Shown: positions 17,566-26,815, counted from the stretch's first letter. The stretch is DNA of 33,468 nucleotides from Prochlorococcus sp. AG-363-J23 (GCA_003280245.1 QCFN01000014.1:1-33468), one strand, 5' to 3'. The notes: generated from the sequence alone by a model not told the origin. Numbers and translations are program-made.

Positions 17566-18308
17566 GAACTCCACGCTGGCTTAGAAGATTAGGAGCCAGT
17601 CTCCTTATTGGTGGTCAAGCAGTTTCTTCTGCTGCTAAAGGAAAAATTAACTTTTTAGATTTATCTGATCAGCTAATGGAGGCGGGGCCAGGAAGTTTCT
17701 TGATTGTTTTAATAACAGGAATAGCTGCTGGGACTGTATTTAATATTCAAGTGGCTGCAGAACTGAGCAGACAAGGTGCTGGTTCAACCGTTGGAGGAAT
17801 CCTTGCCATAGGTTTAGCTCGCGAAATTGCGCCATTATTAACAGCCACACTCCTTACAGGAAAAGTCGCAACCGCTTATGCAGCACAGCTGGGGACAATG
17901 AAAGTTACAGAGCAAATTGATGCCATAACAATGCTTAGCACTGACCCTGTTGAGTATCTAGTAGTCCCAAGATTAATAGCAATGGTAATAATGGCTCCTG
18001 TGCAATGCTTACTATTTTTAATAGTTGCTCTTTGGAGTGGACAAGTCAGTAGCACCAATCTTTATCAAATCCCTCCTGATGTCTTTTGGACTTCAGTTCG
18101 AACTTGGCTTAGCACTGACGATCTACCTTTCATGCTTATTAAAGCCCTCGTCTTTGGAGTTCTTATTGCCGTTCTAGCCTGCGGATGGGGGCTCACCACT
18201 AAAGGCGGCCCCAAAGAAGTCGGTACAAGTACAACAGGGGCAGTCGTAATGACACTTTTAACAGTCTCTGTTATGGATGTTCTCCTCACCCAAATTCTTT
18301 TCGGCTAA
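17562..18308 (+). CDS. MlaE/Ycf63-type ABC lipid transporter permease
   Basis: 248 residues; the permease of the MCE-type lipid ABC importers or exporters (MlaE in Gram-negatives, TGD1 in plastids, Ycf63 in algae), moving phospholipids or other glycerolipids between membranes. Five to six membrane segments. Family marks: GTVFNIQVAAELSRQGAG, the GLAREIAPLLTATLLTGKVA stretch that contacts the ATPase, and the MKVTEQIDAI segment after it. No ATPase or MCE substrate-binding gene is in the window, so partners must be elsewhere. It overlaps the upstream transporter (ATGA) and the next gene (TAATG), a plain operon. Confidence 0.9.
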   Translation: MRTPRWLRRLGASLLIGGQAVSSAAKGKINFLDLSDQLMEAGPGSFLIVLITGIAAGTVFNIQVAAELSRQGAGSTVGGILAIGLAREIAPLLTATLLTGKVATAYAAQLGTMKVTEQIDAITMLSTDPVEYLVVPRLIAMVIMAPVQCLLFLIVALWSGQVSSTNLYQIPPDVFWTSVRTWLSTDDLPFMLIKALVFGVLIAVLACGWGLTTKGGPKEVGTSTTGAVVMTLLTVSVMDVLLTQILFG

Positions 18309-18742
18309 TGGCAAAAAATTCAAAAGACATATCAAAAAAAGGAGAGGGAGTGATTCTCACCCCAGCACCACGTCTGCCTTTGACAATTGTTCTACTTGGC
18401 TTATTTCTCCTTCCATTGCCCTTAAGCCCATGGCCAACCGTAGTAATTAGTGGCTTTGGCTTGGCTCTTCTATTTCAAGCCTTCACCCTGCGCCTTGAAT
18501 TCACTAAAACCGACATGATTGTTTGGCAGCTAGATCGTGAATTGCGCCGTTTCCCTTTCAAAGACTGGCTAGCTTGGAGGATTTTTCTGCCATGGCTTCC
18601 AGGGATTCTTTATTTTAGAGAAATACAAAGTCCTCATCTTTTACCAATCCTTTTTGATCTTGAGCAATTAAGAGAGCAATTAAAATTAAAAGTCGGAAAC
18701 CTAGAAAAACCCAAAAAAGCTATTTTATCTAATAAAAACTAA
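18308..18742 (+). CDS. DUF3119-like cyanobacterial membrane protein
   Basis: 144 residues. A hydrophobic hairpin at about residues 22-58 (LPLTIVLLGLFLLPLPLSPW, then VVISGFGLALLFQAF) precedes a compact soluble domain with FTKTDMIVWQLDRELRRFPF and WLPGILYFREIQSPHLLP, which resembles a PH-like beta domain. The layout and neighbours fit the cyanobacterial DUF3119 family; the name is from memory of the family and is the weaker part of the call. The start ATG shares one base with the MlaE-like stop. Role unknown; position argues for lipid transport or membrane assembly. Confidence 0.7.
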   Translation: MAKNSKDISKKGEGVILTPAPRLPLTIVLLGLFLLPLPLSPWPTVVISGFGLALLFQAFTLRLEFTKTDMIVWQLDRELRRFPFKDWLAWRIFLPWLPGILYFREIQSPHLLPILFDLEQLREQLKLKVGNLEKPKKAILSNKN

Positions 18743-18756
18743 GTATTCGCAATTCC

Positions 18757-19749
18757 ATGCAAGAAGAAGACCTACTAAAATTAGATCTAGTTCCCGAAGG
18801 AGAAATTTCATCTATGGACGAATCTTTCCCCTCGGGAAATGCTATAGATCCAGAGAAAGAGAATCATTCAGAATCTGACAAAACAGCATTAGAGGAGCTA
18901 ATAACTTTGGCTTCGAAAGAGCTTTCACAACGTAAAGAACAACTAAATAATGAAATAATAGATTTAAACAATAGGAAGTTAAAAATAGAGAATGAATTCA
19001 AAGCAAATTTTTCAGGTCAATCTGATGAAATCGCAAGAAAGGTCAAAGGTTTTCAAGATTACTTAACAGGCGCCTTGCAAGACCTTGCGCAATCAGCTGA
19101 ACAACTTGAACTAGTTGTTCAGCCAATGATTGTAAAACCATCACCTCTTGACAAAGAAGAAACAATAATTTCTGAAAATACTCAAACCAGTCCTATCCCT
19201 ATTGCTGAGACCTTTAAACCAGATGAAGAACTTATCAAGGAATGTCTTGATCAATTTCTAAGCCAACCAGACTTTTACGCAGAACCTTGGAAGTTTCGCA
19301 GAAGTCTTAATCAAAAAGATATAAATATTTTATCGGATTGGTTCTTTAATCAAGGAGGAAGAGGCGCTCAACCAAGTATGGGTACTCGATCAAAAAATAT
19401 CATTTTATCAGCCGGATTAATTTCAATTCTCGGAGAACTTTATGGAGATCGCTTTCAGACCCTAGTTTTAGCAAGCCAACCGGAGAGGCTAGGAGAGTGG
19501 AGAAGAGGACTTCAGGATGCTCTAGGGCTAAATCGTGAAGACTTTGGCCCAAATAGTGGAATAGTGCTCTTCGAACGAAGTGACGCACTAGTTGAAAGGG
19601 CCGACAGGCTCGAATCTCACAATGAAGTCCCTATGATTCTTATAGATTCAGGTGAAGGTAATGTGGGGATACCTGTACTGCAATTCCCTCTGTGGCTTGC
19701 ATTTGCAGCAACTCCTGAGGAAATTTATGAGGATGAACAATTACTGTGA
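18757..19749 (+). CDS. DUF3086-like cyanobacterial protein, unknown role
   Basis: 330 residues without membrane segment. Acidic N-terminus (1-45), a coiled coil at about 42-120 (SKELSQRKEQLNNEIIDLNN), a proline-rich link, and a conserved-looking C-terminal domain from about 170 to 330 that contains FYAEPWKFRRSL, DWFFNQGGRGAQPSMGTR and a closing strand region LQFPLWLAFAATPEE. This fits the cyanobacterial DUF3086 family. It could act as a scaffold that joins to membrane partners through its coiled coil; that is inference. The last four bases overlap the plsY start (GTGA). Confidence 0.75.
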   Translation: MQEEDLLKLDLVPEGEISSMDESFPSGNAIDPEKENHSESDKTALEELITLASKELSQRKEQLNNEIIDLNNRKLKIENEFKANFSGQSDEIARKVKGFQDYLTGALQDLAQSAEQLELVVQPMIVKPSPLDKEETIISENTQTSPIPIAETFKPDEELIKECLDQFLSQPDFYAEPWKFRRSLNQKDINILSDWFFNQGGRGAQPSMGTRSKNIILSAGLISILGELYGDRFQTLVLASQPERLGEWRRGLQDALGLNREDFGPNSGIVLFERSDALVERADRLESHNEVPMILIDSGEGNVGIPVLQFPLWLAFAATPEEIYEDEQLL

Positions 19750-20372
19750 GTTTTGAAGATTTCCTATCAGATTTTTTAGTTCTCTGTATTGGGTACTTAA
19801 TTGGATCTCTACCAAGCGGTTACTTGGCAGGCAAATGGATAGCAGGAATTGATTTGCGAAAATTTGGATCCGGTTCTACTGGCGCCACTAATGTTCTACG
19901 TCAAGTAGGGAAAGGACCAGCATTAATTGTTTTTATTTTAGATGTATCTAAAGGAGCTTTTGCTATCTATCTAGCTAAATCATTAGGCCTAAATGAATAC
20001 TTGGAAATAGCATCAGGTATTTCAGCTTTAGCAGGACACATATGGCCAATTTGGCTTGGATGGAAAGGAGGGAAAGCTGTCGCAACAGGGCTTGGTGTAC
20101 TTTTAGGTATCTCCTGGATAGTAGGACTTGCTAGCTTTGGGATCTTTTTAGCTGTCTTAAGCTTAAGCAAGATTGTTTCTCTCTCAAGTATCGTTTCAGC
20201 GATTAGTCTTCCGATTCTAATGTTGCTTCAATTCCAAGGAGATAATTTTAGTCCTGCTTATTTAATTATTTCCTTATTAGCAGCAGGAATGGTTCTTTGG
20301 CGACATCGAAGCAACTGGAAAAGGCTAAAGGAAGGGAAAGAACCTCGAATAGGTCAAATTCAAAATCGCTAA
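19746..20372 (+). CDS. plsY: Acyl-phosphate:glycerol-3-phosphate acyltransferase
   Basis: Integral membrane enzyme that makes lysophosphatidic acid from acyl-phosphate and glycerol-3-phosphate, the first step of glycerolipid synthesis. 208 residues, about five to seven membrane segments. Conserved active-site loops: [11 protein letters not shown] at 20-30, [16 protein letters not shown] at 41-56 and [14 protein letters not shown] at about 114-127. The start is GTG, overlapping the DUF3086-like stop. Its stop overlaps the convergent pyrF stop by four bases. Confidence 0.95.
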   Translation: MSFEDFLSDFLVLCIGYLIGSLPSGYLAGKWIAGIDLRKFGSGSTGATNVLRQVGKGPALIVFILDVSKGAFAIYLAKSLGLNEYLEIASGISALAGHIWPIWLGWKGGKAVATGLGVLLGISWIVGLASFGIFLAVLSLSKIVSLSSIVSAISLPILMLLQFQGDNFSPAYLIISLLAAGMVLWRHRSNWKRLKEGKEPRIGQIQNR

Positions 20373-21112
20373 ATTTTTTTTAACTCTGTACAACAAAGAT
20401 TAAAAGCCTCTAACGGGTCATTAGCGAGAGTTATAGATCTCCCAATAACAATTCGCGAAGAGCCTTCTATTAAGGCCTGCAATGGGCTCATAACCCTTGC
20501 CTGATCAGACAAATCATCCCCAGGCAATCTAATCCCAGGAGTAATCAATTCAAACGGCAATGGATGCTTAATTCGCAGTGTTTTAACTTCCAAAGGCGAG
20601 CAGACACAACCACTTAAACCAGATACTTTGGCAAGAAAAGCCAAGTCATTTACTCGGTCCAAAATAGGCTGACTAATTTTCAATTCTTTTTCCATAAGTC
20701 TTGAATCCCAGCTAGTGAGAACTGTTACTCCCAACAACTTTGGAGCAGGCAATCCAACATCTGAAGATCCTTTTACAGCAGCCGATTGAGCCTCTAACAA
20801 TGCTTTTGATCCTGCGCATGCATGAACAGAAATCATCTCTACACCAAGACTTCCAGCGCGATAACAAACGCCTCTCATAGTTGCAGGGATATCATGAAAC
20901 TTAAGGTCCAAGAAAATATTCAATCCATATTCTTTAAGGCGAAAAATAATTTCAGGTCCACCTTCAACAAAAAGTTCTAATCCCACTTTCACCCATTTTA
21001 ATCCTTTTAAACCCGAAGCAAATGAAATAGCTTCTTCGGACGTCATACCATCTAAAGCAAGGATTATTCTCTCTTCGGGACTTAAATAAAAACTCCTTAG
21101 ATTATTCTTCAT
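20369..21112 (-). CDS. pyrF: Orotidine 5'-phosphate decarboxylase
   Basis: Makes UMP from OMP, last step of pyrimidine synthesis. TIM barrel of 247 residues, normal for the bacterial group I type. The catalytic Asp-Lys-Asp set is seen in [12 protein letters not shown] (Asp69, Lys71, Asp74), with ALDG at 19-22 and the phosphate-binding end [20 protein letters not shown]. It lies seven bases downstream of tyrS on the same strand, so the two are likely one transcript. The 3' end overlaps plsY by four bases. Confidence 0.95.
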   Translation of the reverse strand: MKNNLRSFYLSPEERIILALDGMTSEEAISFASGLKGLKWVKVGLELFVEGGPEIIFRLKEYGLNIFLDLKFHDIPATMRGVCYRAGSLGVEMISVHACAGSKALLEAQSAAVKGSSDVGLPAPKLLGVTVLTSWDSRLMEKELKISQPILDRVNDLAFLAKVSGLSGCVCSPLEVKTLRIKHPLPFELITPGIRLPGDDLSDQARVMSPLQALIEGSSRIVIGRSITLANDPLEAFNLCCTELKKI

Positions 21113-21119
21113 TGATTAA

Positions 21120-22367
21120 TTAAAAAGTGATTCTTCGAAATGTTTTCTTTCCCAATTGAAGCATCTTCCCAACCAACAAACTTCTATCATCAAATTCAAT
21201 ATTTGGATCAAGGATCTTATCTCCATCCAACCTCACAGCCCCACCTTTGATTTGCCGTCTTGCCTCACTAGTACTTACACACAAGCCAATAGAACTAAGC
21301 AAGTAGAAAGCTTTTACTGGAAATTTCACTTCAGACAAAGAAACTTCAGGGATCTCTCCAATTGCATTTAATCTTCCAGAAACAAGTTTTTCCGCATCAA
21401 GTTGAGCTGTAGAAGCAGCACGCAATCCATGAAGACTTGCGGTAACAGCCATAGCCATGGCCTGCTGGCGCTTACGCGGATCAGATGGAAGCGTTAGCGG
21501 GTCAAGATCTGTCAAAGAAATCACATAATTCATGACCAAATCATCTGGAACCTTCTCTAGCTTGGAATACATGGAAAGAGGGTCCTCCGTAAGTCCAACA
21601 GTATTCCCCAAGCTCTTACTCATTTTCTGCTCACCATCGAGACCCACAAGAATTGGCAAAAGCAATCCAAACTGAGGTCGTTGCTGAAAATGGCGCTGAA
21701 GATCTCGACCTATTGCAACATTAAACTTTTGATCTGTACCACCAAGTTCAACATCAGCACGAACTGCTACTGAATCAAACCCTTGAAGGAGTGGATAAAG
21801 AAATTCATGCAAAGAAATTGGTGCACCTGAACCATATCTTTTACCAAAGTCATCTTTTGCCAACATCTGTCCAACAGTGAATTGGCTTAGAAGTTTTATT
21901 ACATCTGCCAATTCCAACTTCTCTAACCATTCACTATTACGACGCACCTCCAAGCGACCAGGTGTTTGAAAATCAAGCAAAGCTGAATCCAAAGATTTGC
22001 CTTGTCCCAACTGTGCAAGATAGGTAGCAGCATTTAAGTCTATTTCTTCAGGAGATAGCTGCACTCTGGTATTACTTTTTCCTGTTGGATCACCAATCCG
22101 AGCTGTGAAATCTCCAATTATCAGAACTGCCGTATGCCCCGCATCTTGAAAAGCCCTTAGCTTCCTAAACAAAATACTATGTCCTAAATGAATATCAGTT
22201 CCTGTCGGATCTATTCCTAACTTTATGCGTAAGGGTTTTTTTTTCTTCAATGCTTCATCAAACCTTGCCTGTAAGGAATCTGAAGGGTCATCGCCAAACG
22301 AGCGTGGGAACAAATCGGCTATGCCCCTCTCCAGCCATTGCGGAAGTGGGTTGGCCTCTATAGACAT
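21120..22367 (-). CDS. tyrS: Tyrosyl-tRNA synthetase
   Basis: Class I synthetase for tRNA-Tyr. The HIGH motif appears as HLGHS at 60-64 and KMSKSLGN near residue 253. A C-terminal S4-like RNA-binding domain is present ([17 protein letters not shown], then [13 protein letters not shown]). 415 residues fits the TyrZ-type. The start ATG is followed by [12 protein letters not shown], and there is a 44-base gap from the upstream DUF1825 gene. Confidence 0.96.
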   Translation of the reverse strand: MSIEANPLPQWLERGIADLFPRSFGDDPSDSLQARFDEALKKKKPLRIKLGIDPTGTDIHLGHSILFRKLRAFQDAGHTAVLIIGDFTARIGDPTGKSNTRVQLSPEEIDLNAATYLAQLGQGKSLDSALLDFQTPGRLEVRRNSEWLEKLELADVIKLLSQFTVGQMLAKDDFGKRYGSGAPISLHEFLYPLLQGFDSVAVRADVELGGTDQKFNVAIGRDLQRHFQQRPQFGLLLPILVGLDGEQKMSKSLGNTVGLTEDPLSMYSKLEKVPDDLVMNYVISLTDLDPLTLPSDPRKRQQAMAMAVTASLHGLRAASTAQLDAEKLVSGRLNAIGEIPEVSLSEVKFPVKAFYLLSSIGLCVSTSEARRQIKGGAVRLDGDKILDPNIEFDDRSLLVGKMLQLGKKTFRRITF

Positions 22368-22411
22368 ACGACAAATTTATCTAAGAAGATCGTAGAAGAA
22401 TTAAAGCAACA

Positions 22412-22735
22412 TTATTTAGAAGCATCTAGTTCTCTTTTCATCCTTTCAAGAGTCATATTCATCTGCTCAAACATCTGATCAGGAGTAATTCCAAACTGCC
22501 CTAGCTGAGTTCGTAATTGTTCAACAGTCATTTTTGCTTGAAAATCCTCTGAAAGCTCAAAACGCTTCATGAAAATCTTGTAACGACCCATTAACTCCTC
22601 CATGGTTCCAATAAAACATTTCTTCCCTTCTCGATCAAATTTTCCATAGTCAGCACCCAGTTTCATCAACTCCTGATAGTCGAGAAACAAACGTTTAGCC
22701 TCCTCCTGAACAATCTCGGATTCAAAGAAAGCCAT
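22412..22735 (-). CDS. DUF1825-family cyanobacterial protein
   Basis: 107 residues from the ATG at 22735 (MAFFESEIVQEEAKRLFLDY), the standard opening and length of this cyanobacteria-specific family. The frame extends upstream to 22798, but those 21 residues do not fit the family. All-helical, charged, no membrane segment: KLGADYGKFDREGKKCFIGT then a C-terminal helical pair. Function unknown. It is first in a likely unit with tyrS and pyrF, and is divergent from the helix-hairpin-helix gene across a 224-base spacer. Confidence 0.88.
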   Translation of the reverse strand: MAFFESEIVQEEAKRLFLDYQELMKLGADYGKFDREGKKCFIGTMEELMGRYKIFMKRFELSEDFQAKMTVEQLRTQLGQFGITPDQMFEQMNMTLERMKRELDASK

Positions 22736-22959
22736 AAAACTCTCATTCAACGTTATGGATTCTGCAAAAGCAGAAAGAAAGTGAACAGTGCGGATCAACG
22801 TAATTCATTTTTCAACATAGCTCAAATGGTTTAAAGATCTGTTGAGTTGATGAAGTGGTTTGATTAGAGGGCAAAACAAAGTCTCTCTTCCCATATCAGC
22901 AATCTAGGTGGCGAATAAATAGAGGCTAGGTATTCTTTTTGTTAGTTATTTATGTCGCT
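22736..22959. other. Divergent promoter region, DUF1825 / HhH genes
   Basis: 224 bases between the preferred starts. A perfect small hairpin TTCTGC-AAAA-GCAGAA is at 22760-22775, in the leader of the DUF1825 message. TATTCT at about 22931 could be a -10 box for the plus-strand gene, though no -35 box is evident. No gene seen. Confidence 0.4.
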
Positions 22960-23622
22960 ATGGCCAGAGGCCATTGGTTGGATCCTCTGGCTCGTCAGAT
23001 TCTTCGGGCCACAGAGCAATTAGCCAACCCAAGACGAATCCTCTTCCAAAAGCAGGTCCCCAAATCTCACGAGATCGAAAAGGAGCTTCACGCACTCAAA
23101 CAAAAACAAAAAACTACTCCTTTAATTAATCGCTGGACGGTAGATGTAAATCGAGCAAAGCCAGAAGAATGGAGAAAGTTAACGGGTTGTTCAGATGACA
23201 TGGTGGATCTTCTGATAAGGCTTCAAAAGGGTGGAGTACAACTAAGTGGCATGGATGATTTAGTACAACTCCTTGAGCTGCCAAAAGAAATCGCTGACAA
23301 ATGGTCACCTCATCTTATTTTTAGATGGTATGGAACCGCTCCAGAACTTGAAAGCAATGCATCAGTGAACTTAAACTCTGCAAGTCTTTCAATACTAAAA
23401 AAAACTCTTAAATGGCCAGAATGGCGCCTAGAAAGATTAACTCAAGAAAGAAAAAAACGCGGATTTGATAATTTAGCGGACTTTCAAGAGAGGATGATTC
23501 TTCCCGCTTCAGTAATTGAAAGTTTAATAGGGAAAGTTCACTTTGGCTCCAAACTAAAAGGCTCCAAACTAAAAGGCTCCAAACTAAAAGGCCCCAAGCT
23601 ACCCCCTAAACCTAAGCAATAA
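22960..23622 (+). CDS. Helix-hairpin-helix protein with Lys-rich repeat tail
   Basis: 220 residues from the ATG at 22960 (MARGHWLDPLARQILR); the seven-residue longer frame from TTG 22939 looks unneeded. The middle and C-terminal parts carry two ComEA-like helix-hairpin-helix stretches: WTVDVNRAKPEEWRKLTGCS at about 61-80 and SVNLNSASLSILKKTLKWPE at about 136-155, each followed by helices. Such modules bind DNA backbone without sequence preference. The C-terminus is a tandem repeat of GSKLK (three perfect copies) and then GPKLPPKPKQ, strongly basic. No signal peptide, so it is not a standard competence ComEA. The next gene starts three bases downstream. Confidence 0.75.
   Translation: MARGHWLDPLARQILRATEQLANPRRILFQKQVPKSHEIEKELHALKQKQKTTPLINRWTVDVNRAKPEEWRKLTGCSDDMVDLLIRLQKGGVQLSGMDDLVQLLELPKEIADKWSPHLIFRWYGTAPELESNASVNLNSASLSILKKTLKWPEWRLERLTQERKKRGFDNLADFQERMILPASVIESLIGKVHFGSKLKGSKLKGSKLKGPKLPPKPKQ
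23545..23604 (+). repeat. 15-bp tandem repeat inside the HhH gene
   Basis: Three exact copies of GGCTCCAAACTAAAA (23545-23559, 23560-23574, 23575-23589) and a fourth, diverged copy to 23604. The unit is five codons, so copy changes keep the frame. It encodes the GSKLK tail. Identical DNA copies point to recent slippage. Confidence 0.95.
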
Positions 23623-23625
23623 AAG

Positions 23626-24213
23626 ATGGAAGCACCCAACAAACAATACAAGCTTTTCCAAAGTCACAGTTTTACAGATAAGACTAATCTGGAAAAACTT
23701 ACCCTTAGTAAAGAAACGATTCTAAATTGGCAAAAACGTATCAGTAATTACCAAGCTAAATTATTTTTCAGGAGTGAATCCGAAGCCAAGCAATTTTCAT
23801 TGTTTTCCACATCAAATCAAACCAAAGAAAATAATATAAACCCATTAAATCTAACCCCCTTACCTCTAAGTTTCTGGCGCTGGCCTAATAGTGCGCATAA
23901 AGGTCCAGCCATCTATCTAGTAATGGATAAGCCTAAAGAGCTTCCGGCCCCTTTGCTTCTATACGTAGGAGAAACAATTGCCGCAGATCGGCGCTGGAAA
24001 GGTGTTCATGATTGCAAAAATTATCTATCAGCCTATTTAGAGGCCCTTTCCTATGTAGGTCTTGAGAGCCAACTAAGCATTAGATTCTGGATGGATGTCC
24101 CAAAGAACACAAAAGAGCGAAGGCAAATTGAACAAACAATGATCCAGAAATGGTTGCCACCCTTCAACAAAGAAACAAGATCAAGATGGGCAACGCCTTT
24201 TACAACGTTTTAA
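23626..24213 (+). CDS. GIY-YIG nuclease-like protein
   Basis: 195 residues. The C-terminal part, about 88-185, has the GIY-YIG order: AIYLVM (Tyr of the first strand), LLYVGET, an Arg-rich turn (ADRRWKGVHD), and RRQIEQTMIQKWLPPFNKET with the catalytic-type Glu and the closing Asn. The N-terminal 85 residues are helical and polar, with no family I recognise. Such nucleases cut DNA in repair or mobile elements; nothing here marks a homing endonuclease, and a similar single gene occurs in other cyanobacteria. The neighbour upstream binds DNA non-specifically, so a joint nucleic-acid role is possible. It starts three bases after that gene. Confidence 0.7.
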   Translation: MEAPNKQYKLFQSHSFTDKTNLEKLTLSKETILNWQKRISNYQAKLFFRSESEAKQFSLFSTSNQTKENNINPLNLTPLPLSFWRWPNSAHKGPAIYLVMDKPKELPAPLLLYVGETIAADRRWKGVHDCKNYLSAYLEALSYVGLESQLSIRFWMDVPKNTKERRQIEQTMIQKWLPPFNKETRSRWATPFTTF

Positions 24214-24256
24214 ACGCAAAAGGATCGCTAATATCAGAATAACCAATAATCAGCTA

Positions 24257-25735
24257 ATGCAAATTTCAATTACAACTAAAAGTTTGCAAGAGTGGTCTGG
24301 AGCTGTCCTTCTAGTTGGGGTCTTAGAAGAAGAGCTACAGAATCAGCTTAAGCAAATAGGACTAGATTGTGATCATGAGATCGAGCAGAAACTAAAAATA
24401 AATAACTTCAATGCCAAACGTGAAGAGACTACAACCCTTCAGCTATTTAGCGAAAAAAATGAGAAGCTAATTCTAGTAGGCCTAGGAACAAAAAAAGATT
24501 TAAGCCTAAATTATCTTCGCAAGGCGATAGCAAATGCAATTCGTGGATGTATATCTTTTAATGGATCTTTAGGAATCTTTATACCTTGGGAAGAACTTAA
24601 TTCAGCAGTCACAGCAGAGGAAATAGCAATAGCAGCAAGGCTCTCTCTTTATAAAGATGAAACTTACAGAAGCAAGCCTGAACCAAGAAGCCTGCCAACA
24701 AAGATTCAATTAATTGGCATATCTAAAGAGACAAATTATTCGGAAATAAATGTTAGCTCCGTTTGTGAAGGTGTTGAATTAGCGAGAGAACTTGTAAATG
24801 CACCAGCCAATCACTTAACACCTTCTAAGCTGGCAGATATTGCGACAAATATTACGCAGGGAAGCAAACTAGACTTGAAAATCCTTGACAAAGAAGCGTG
24901 TATAGAACTTGGCATGGGAGCGTATATAGCTGTATCGCAAGGTTCAGATCTAGACCCCAAGTTCATTCACCTAACTTTTCGCCCCCAAGGAGAAATCAAA
25001 AAACGAATTGCCATAATAGGGAAAGGGTTAACTTTTGACTCTGGTGGTTACAACTTAAAAGTTGGTGCAGCACAAATAGATCTAATGAAATTTGACATGG
25101 GAGGGAGTGCTGCCGTACTAGGAGCTGCAAAAGCAATATCAAAAATTGAACCCAATAGTATTGAAGTTCATTTCATTGTGGCCTCTTGCGAAAATATGAT
25201 AAATGGGTCTGCTATTCATCCCGGAGACATAGTCAAAGCATCTAACGGAATGACTATTGAGATAAATAACACCGATGCTGAAGGGCGACTAACTTTGGCT
25301 GATGCACTGGTTTATGCATGCAAACTAAAGCCTGATGCTCTTGTAGACCTAGCAACATTAACTGGAGCTTGCGTAATTGCACTTGGCGACGAAATGGCAG
25401 GACTTTGGTCAAACAACGATCAACTTGCGAAAAAGCTAAAAAATTCTGCGGATACCGTTGGAGAAGGACTCTGGAGAATGCCTCTTCAAAAGACATACCG
25501 AGAAGGACTTAAATCCTTACTCGCAGACATAAAAAATACAGGGCCACGAGCTGGAGGCTCAATCACGGCTGCACTTTTTCTAGAAGAATTTATAGATAAA
25601 TCTATTCCTTGGGCACACATAGATATCGCCGGTACAGTTTGGAGCGAAAAGGACAAAGGTCTTAATGCCGCTGGGGCGACTGGCTACGGAGTTAGATCTC
25701 TAGTCAATTGGATATGCAAATTGAACGAAGAATAA
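24257..25735 (+). CDS. pepA: Cytosol aminopeptidase (leucyl aminopeptidase)
   Basis: Family M17 hexameric aminopeptidase with two metal ions; removes N-terminal residues from peptides and may double as a DNA-binding factor in some bacteria. The signature NTDAEGRL is at about residue 337, metal-site loops GKGLTFDSGGYNLK and FDMGGSAAVLGA come before it, and GPRAGGSITAALFLEEF after. 492 residues is normal. The N-terminal domain (1-170) is the usual variable, macro-like one. It starts 43 bases after the GIY-YIG-like gene; no clear ribosome binding site precedes the ATG. Confidence 0.96.
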   Translation: MQISITTKSLQEWSGAVLLVGVLEEELQNQLKQIGLDCDHEIEQKLKINNFNAKREETTTLQLFSEKNEKLILVGLGTKKDLSLNYLRKAIANAIRGCISFNGSLGIFIPWEELNSAVTAEEIAIAARLSLYKDETYRSKPEPRSLPTKIQLIGISKETNYSEINVSSVCEGVELARELVNAPANHLTPSKLADIATNITQGSKLDLKILDKEACIELGMGAYIAVSQGSDLDPKFIHLTFRPQGEIKKRIAIIGKGLTFDSGGYNLKVGAAQIDLMKFDMGGSAAVLGAAKAISKIEPNSIEVHFIVASCENMINGSAIHPGDIVKASNGMTIEINNTDAEGRLTLADALVYACKLKPDALVDLATLTGACVIALGDEMAGLWSNNDQLAKKLKNSADTVGEGLWRMPLQKTYREGLKSLLADIKNTGPRAGGSITAALFLEEFIDKSIPWAHIDIAGTVWSEKDKGLNAAGATGYGVRSLVNWICKLNEE

Positions 25736-25819
25736 TTAGTTATTAGTCTATAGAACATCATTCAAGATATAAGATAAAATCAAATTTATAAAAAATACTT
25801 TTAGTTATCTAGAACTTCT

Positions 25820-26026
25820 TCAAGAGGCAAATACAACCTGATCCCTGCTCTTGATTCGTTCTGAGAAAGAAAGGCACTCAGGTTGCTCAAGGGCATGGAT
25901 CTGCCATCTCGCTCGATCGGAGCATGAAGACAACACTCTCTCTAAATCCTGGGAAGCCAACGCTGGAGTCGAGTAAGGCCCTACATAACGAGTAACCAAT
26001 CCATCTTTAACAGTCAGGAGATACAT
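25820..26026 (-). CDS. Small soluble protein, conserved-looking, unknown
   Basis: 68 residues from the ATG at 26026 (MYLLTVKDGLVTRYVGPYST). That start is set by a strong GGAGG exactly six bases upstream; the frame extends five codons more to 26041 through the binding site, so the shorter form is preferred. Predicted mixed alpha/beta with YVGPYSTPALASQDLERVLS, and two cysteines. No membrane segment. No family recognised. It follows msrA on the same strand after the likely terminator at 26117-26146, so it may have its own promoter. Confidence 0.65.
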   Translation of the reverse strand: MYLLTVKDGLVTRYVGPYSTPALASQDLERVLSSCSDRARWQIHALEQPECLSFSERIKSRDQVVFAS

Positions 26027-26116
26027 ACACACCCTCCACAAATCTCCATGGAATGGTAGTCAATTCCTTAGGATATCGGGATGGGTGAAAACCCGCATTT
26101 TTAAAGAGCTCTACAG

Positions 26117-26146
26117 AAAAGAAGGCTAAATACGGCTTTCTTTTTT
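26117..26146 (-). terminator. Intrinsic terminator after msrA
   Basis: Stem AAAAGAAGGC/GCTTTCTTTT (ten pairs, one wobble), eight-base loop, six T on the plus side and a run of A on the left that gives four U on the minus strand. It lies 13 bases beyond the msrA stop and most likely ends the bamA-to-msrA transcript. It could also work on the plus strand. Confidence 0.65.
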
Positions 26147-26158
26147 ATTTACATTTGC

Positions 26159-26815
26159 TTAATCTTCGGCCAAGCCTTTCCAAGGCTTATTTGTTCTCGA
26201 CTGCTCGCCCCAAACTTGATCAAGTCGAGCATCTCTCCCGCAGCTAAACCTATAAAAATTATATTTAAGGCTATTATATTCAGCAAAATCTTGATGGTAA
26301 TCCTCAGCAACCCAAAAATCAGAAGCATCTTCTACGACAACTTTGATGCGATCAATTGGCTCATCAATTTCTTTTGAAGCAAATTCGATACTTTTAATTG
26401 CTTCATTTTTCTGATCCAAATCATTTGTAAAAATAAATGGTTTATAAGAGTCTCCTCTGTCACAAAACTGTCCATTTCCATCAAGCGGATCAATATTCCT
26501 CCAATAACTAAGGAGCAATTCCTGGTAACTAACTCTTAAAGGATCAAAAGTTACCTTGATTGCTTCTTTGTGGCCTGTATTTTCAGAACTAACTTGACGA
26601 TATGAAGGGTTAGGAATCTTTCCTCCTGTATATCCACTTTCAACTGACAAAACTCCTTTCAACTCTTGAAAGTCATGTTCTAGGCACCAAAAACAGCCCC
26701 CTGCAAAAATAGCATGTTGTTCCAGGGCAACTCCTTCATAAGGCTTTAGTAAAACAATTGCAATTAAACATATCAAAGAAAGAAAAATGGAATTTAATAG
26801 CTTGGTAAAATTCAT
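26159..26815 (-). CDS. msrA: Peptide methionine sulfoxide reductase A, exported-looking
   Basis: Reduces S-methionine sulfoxide in proteins. The active-site motif [11 protein letters not shown] puts the catalytic Cys at residue 41, with another Cys at 44; further cysteines near 118 and 192 could resolve the disulfide. Later family motifs: [29 protein letters not shown] and AEDYHQDF. The 30 residues in front, with hydrophobic [15 protein letters not shown], look like a signal peptide or anchor, so it probably works in the periplasm or thylakoid lumen. 218 residues. The start overlaps the lpxB stop by three bases of ATGA, so it is coupled to lipid A genes. Confidence 0.93.
   Translation of the reverse strand: MNFTKLLNSIFLSLICLIAIVLLKPYEGVALEQHAIFAGGCFWCLEHDFQELKGVLSVESGYTGGKIPNPSYRQVSSENTGHKEAIKVTFDPLRVSYQELLLSYWRNIDPLDGNGQFCDRGDSYKPFIFTNDLDQKNEAIKSIEFASKEIDEPIDRIKVVVEDASDFWVAEDYHQDFAEYNSLKYNFYRFSCGRDARLDQVWGEQSRTNKPWKGLAED

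Noticed and set aside
23545-23604. Tandem repeat as a CRISPR-like array
   Set aside because: Copies are contiguous with no spacers, only 15 bases long, and inside a coding frame.
26027-26041. Longer start of the small gene ending at 25820
   Set aside because: The extra five codons run through a strong GGAGG site that fits the ATG at 26026 exactly.
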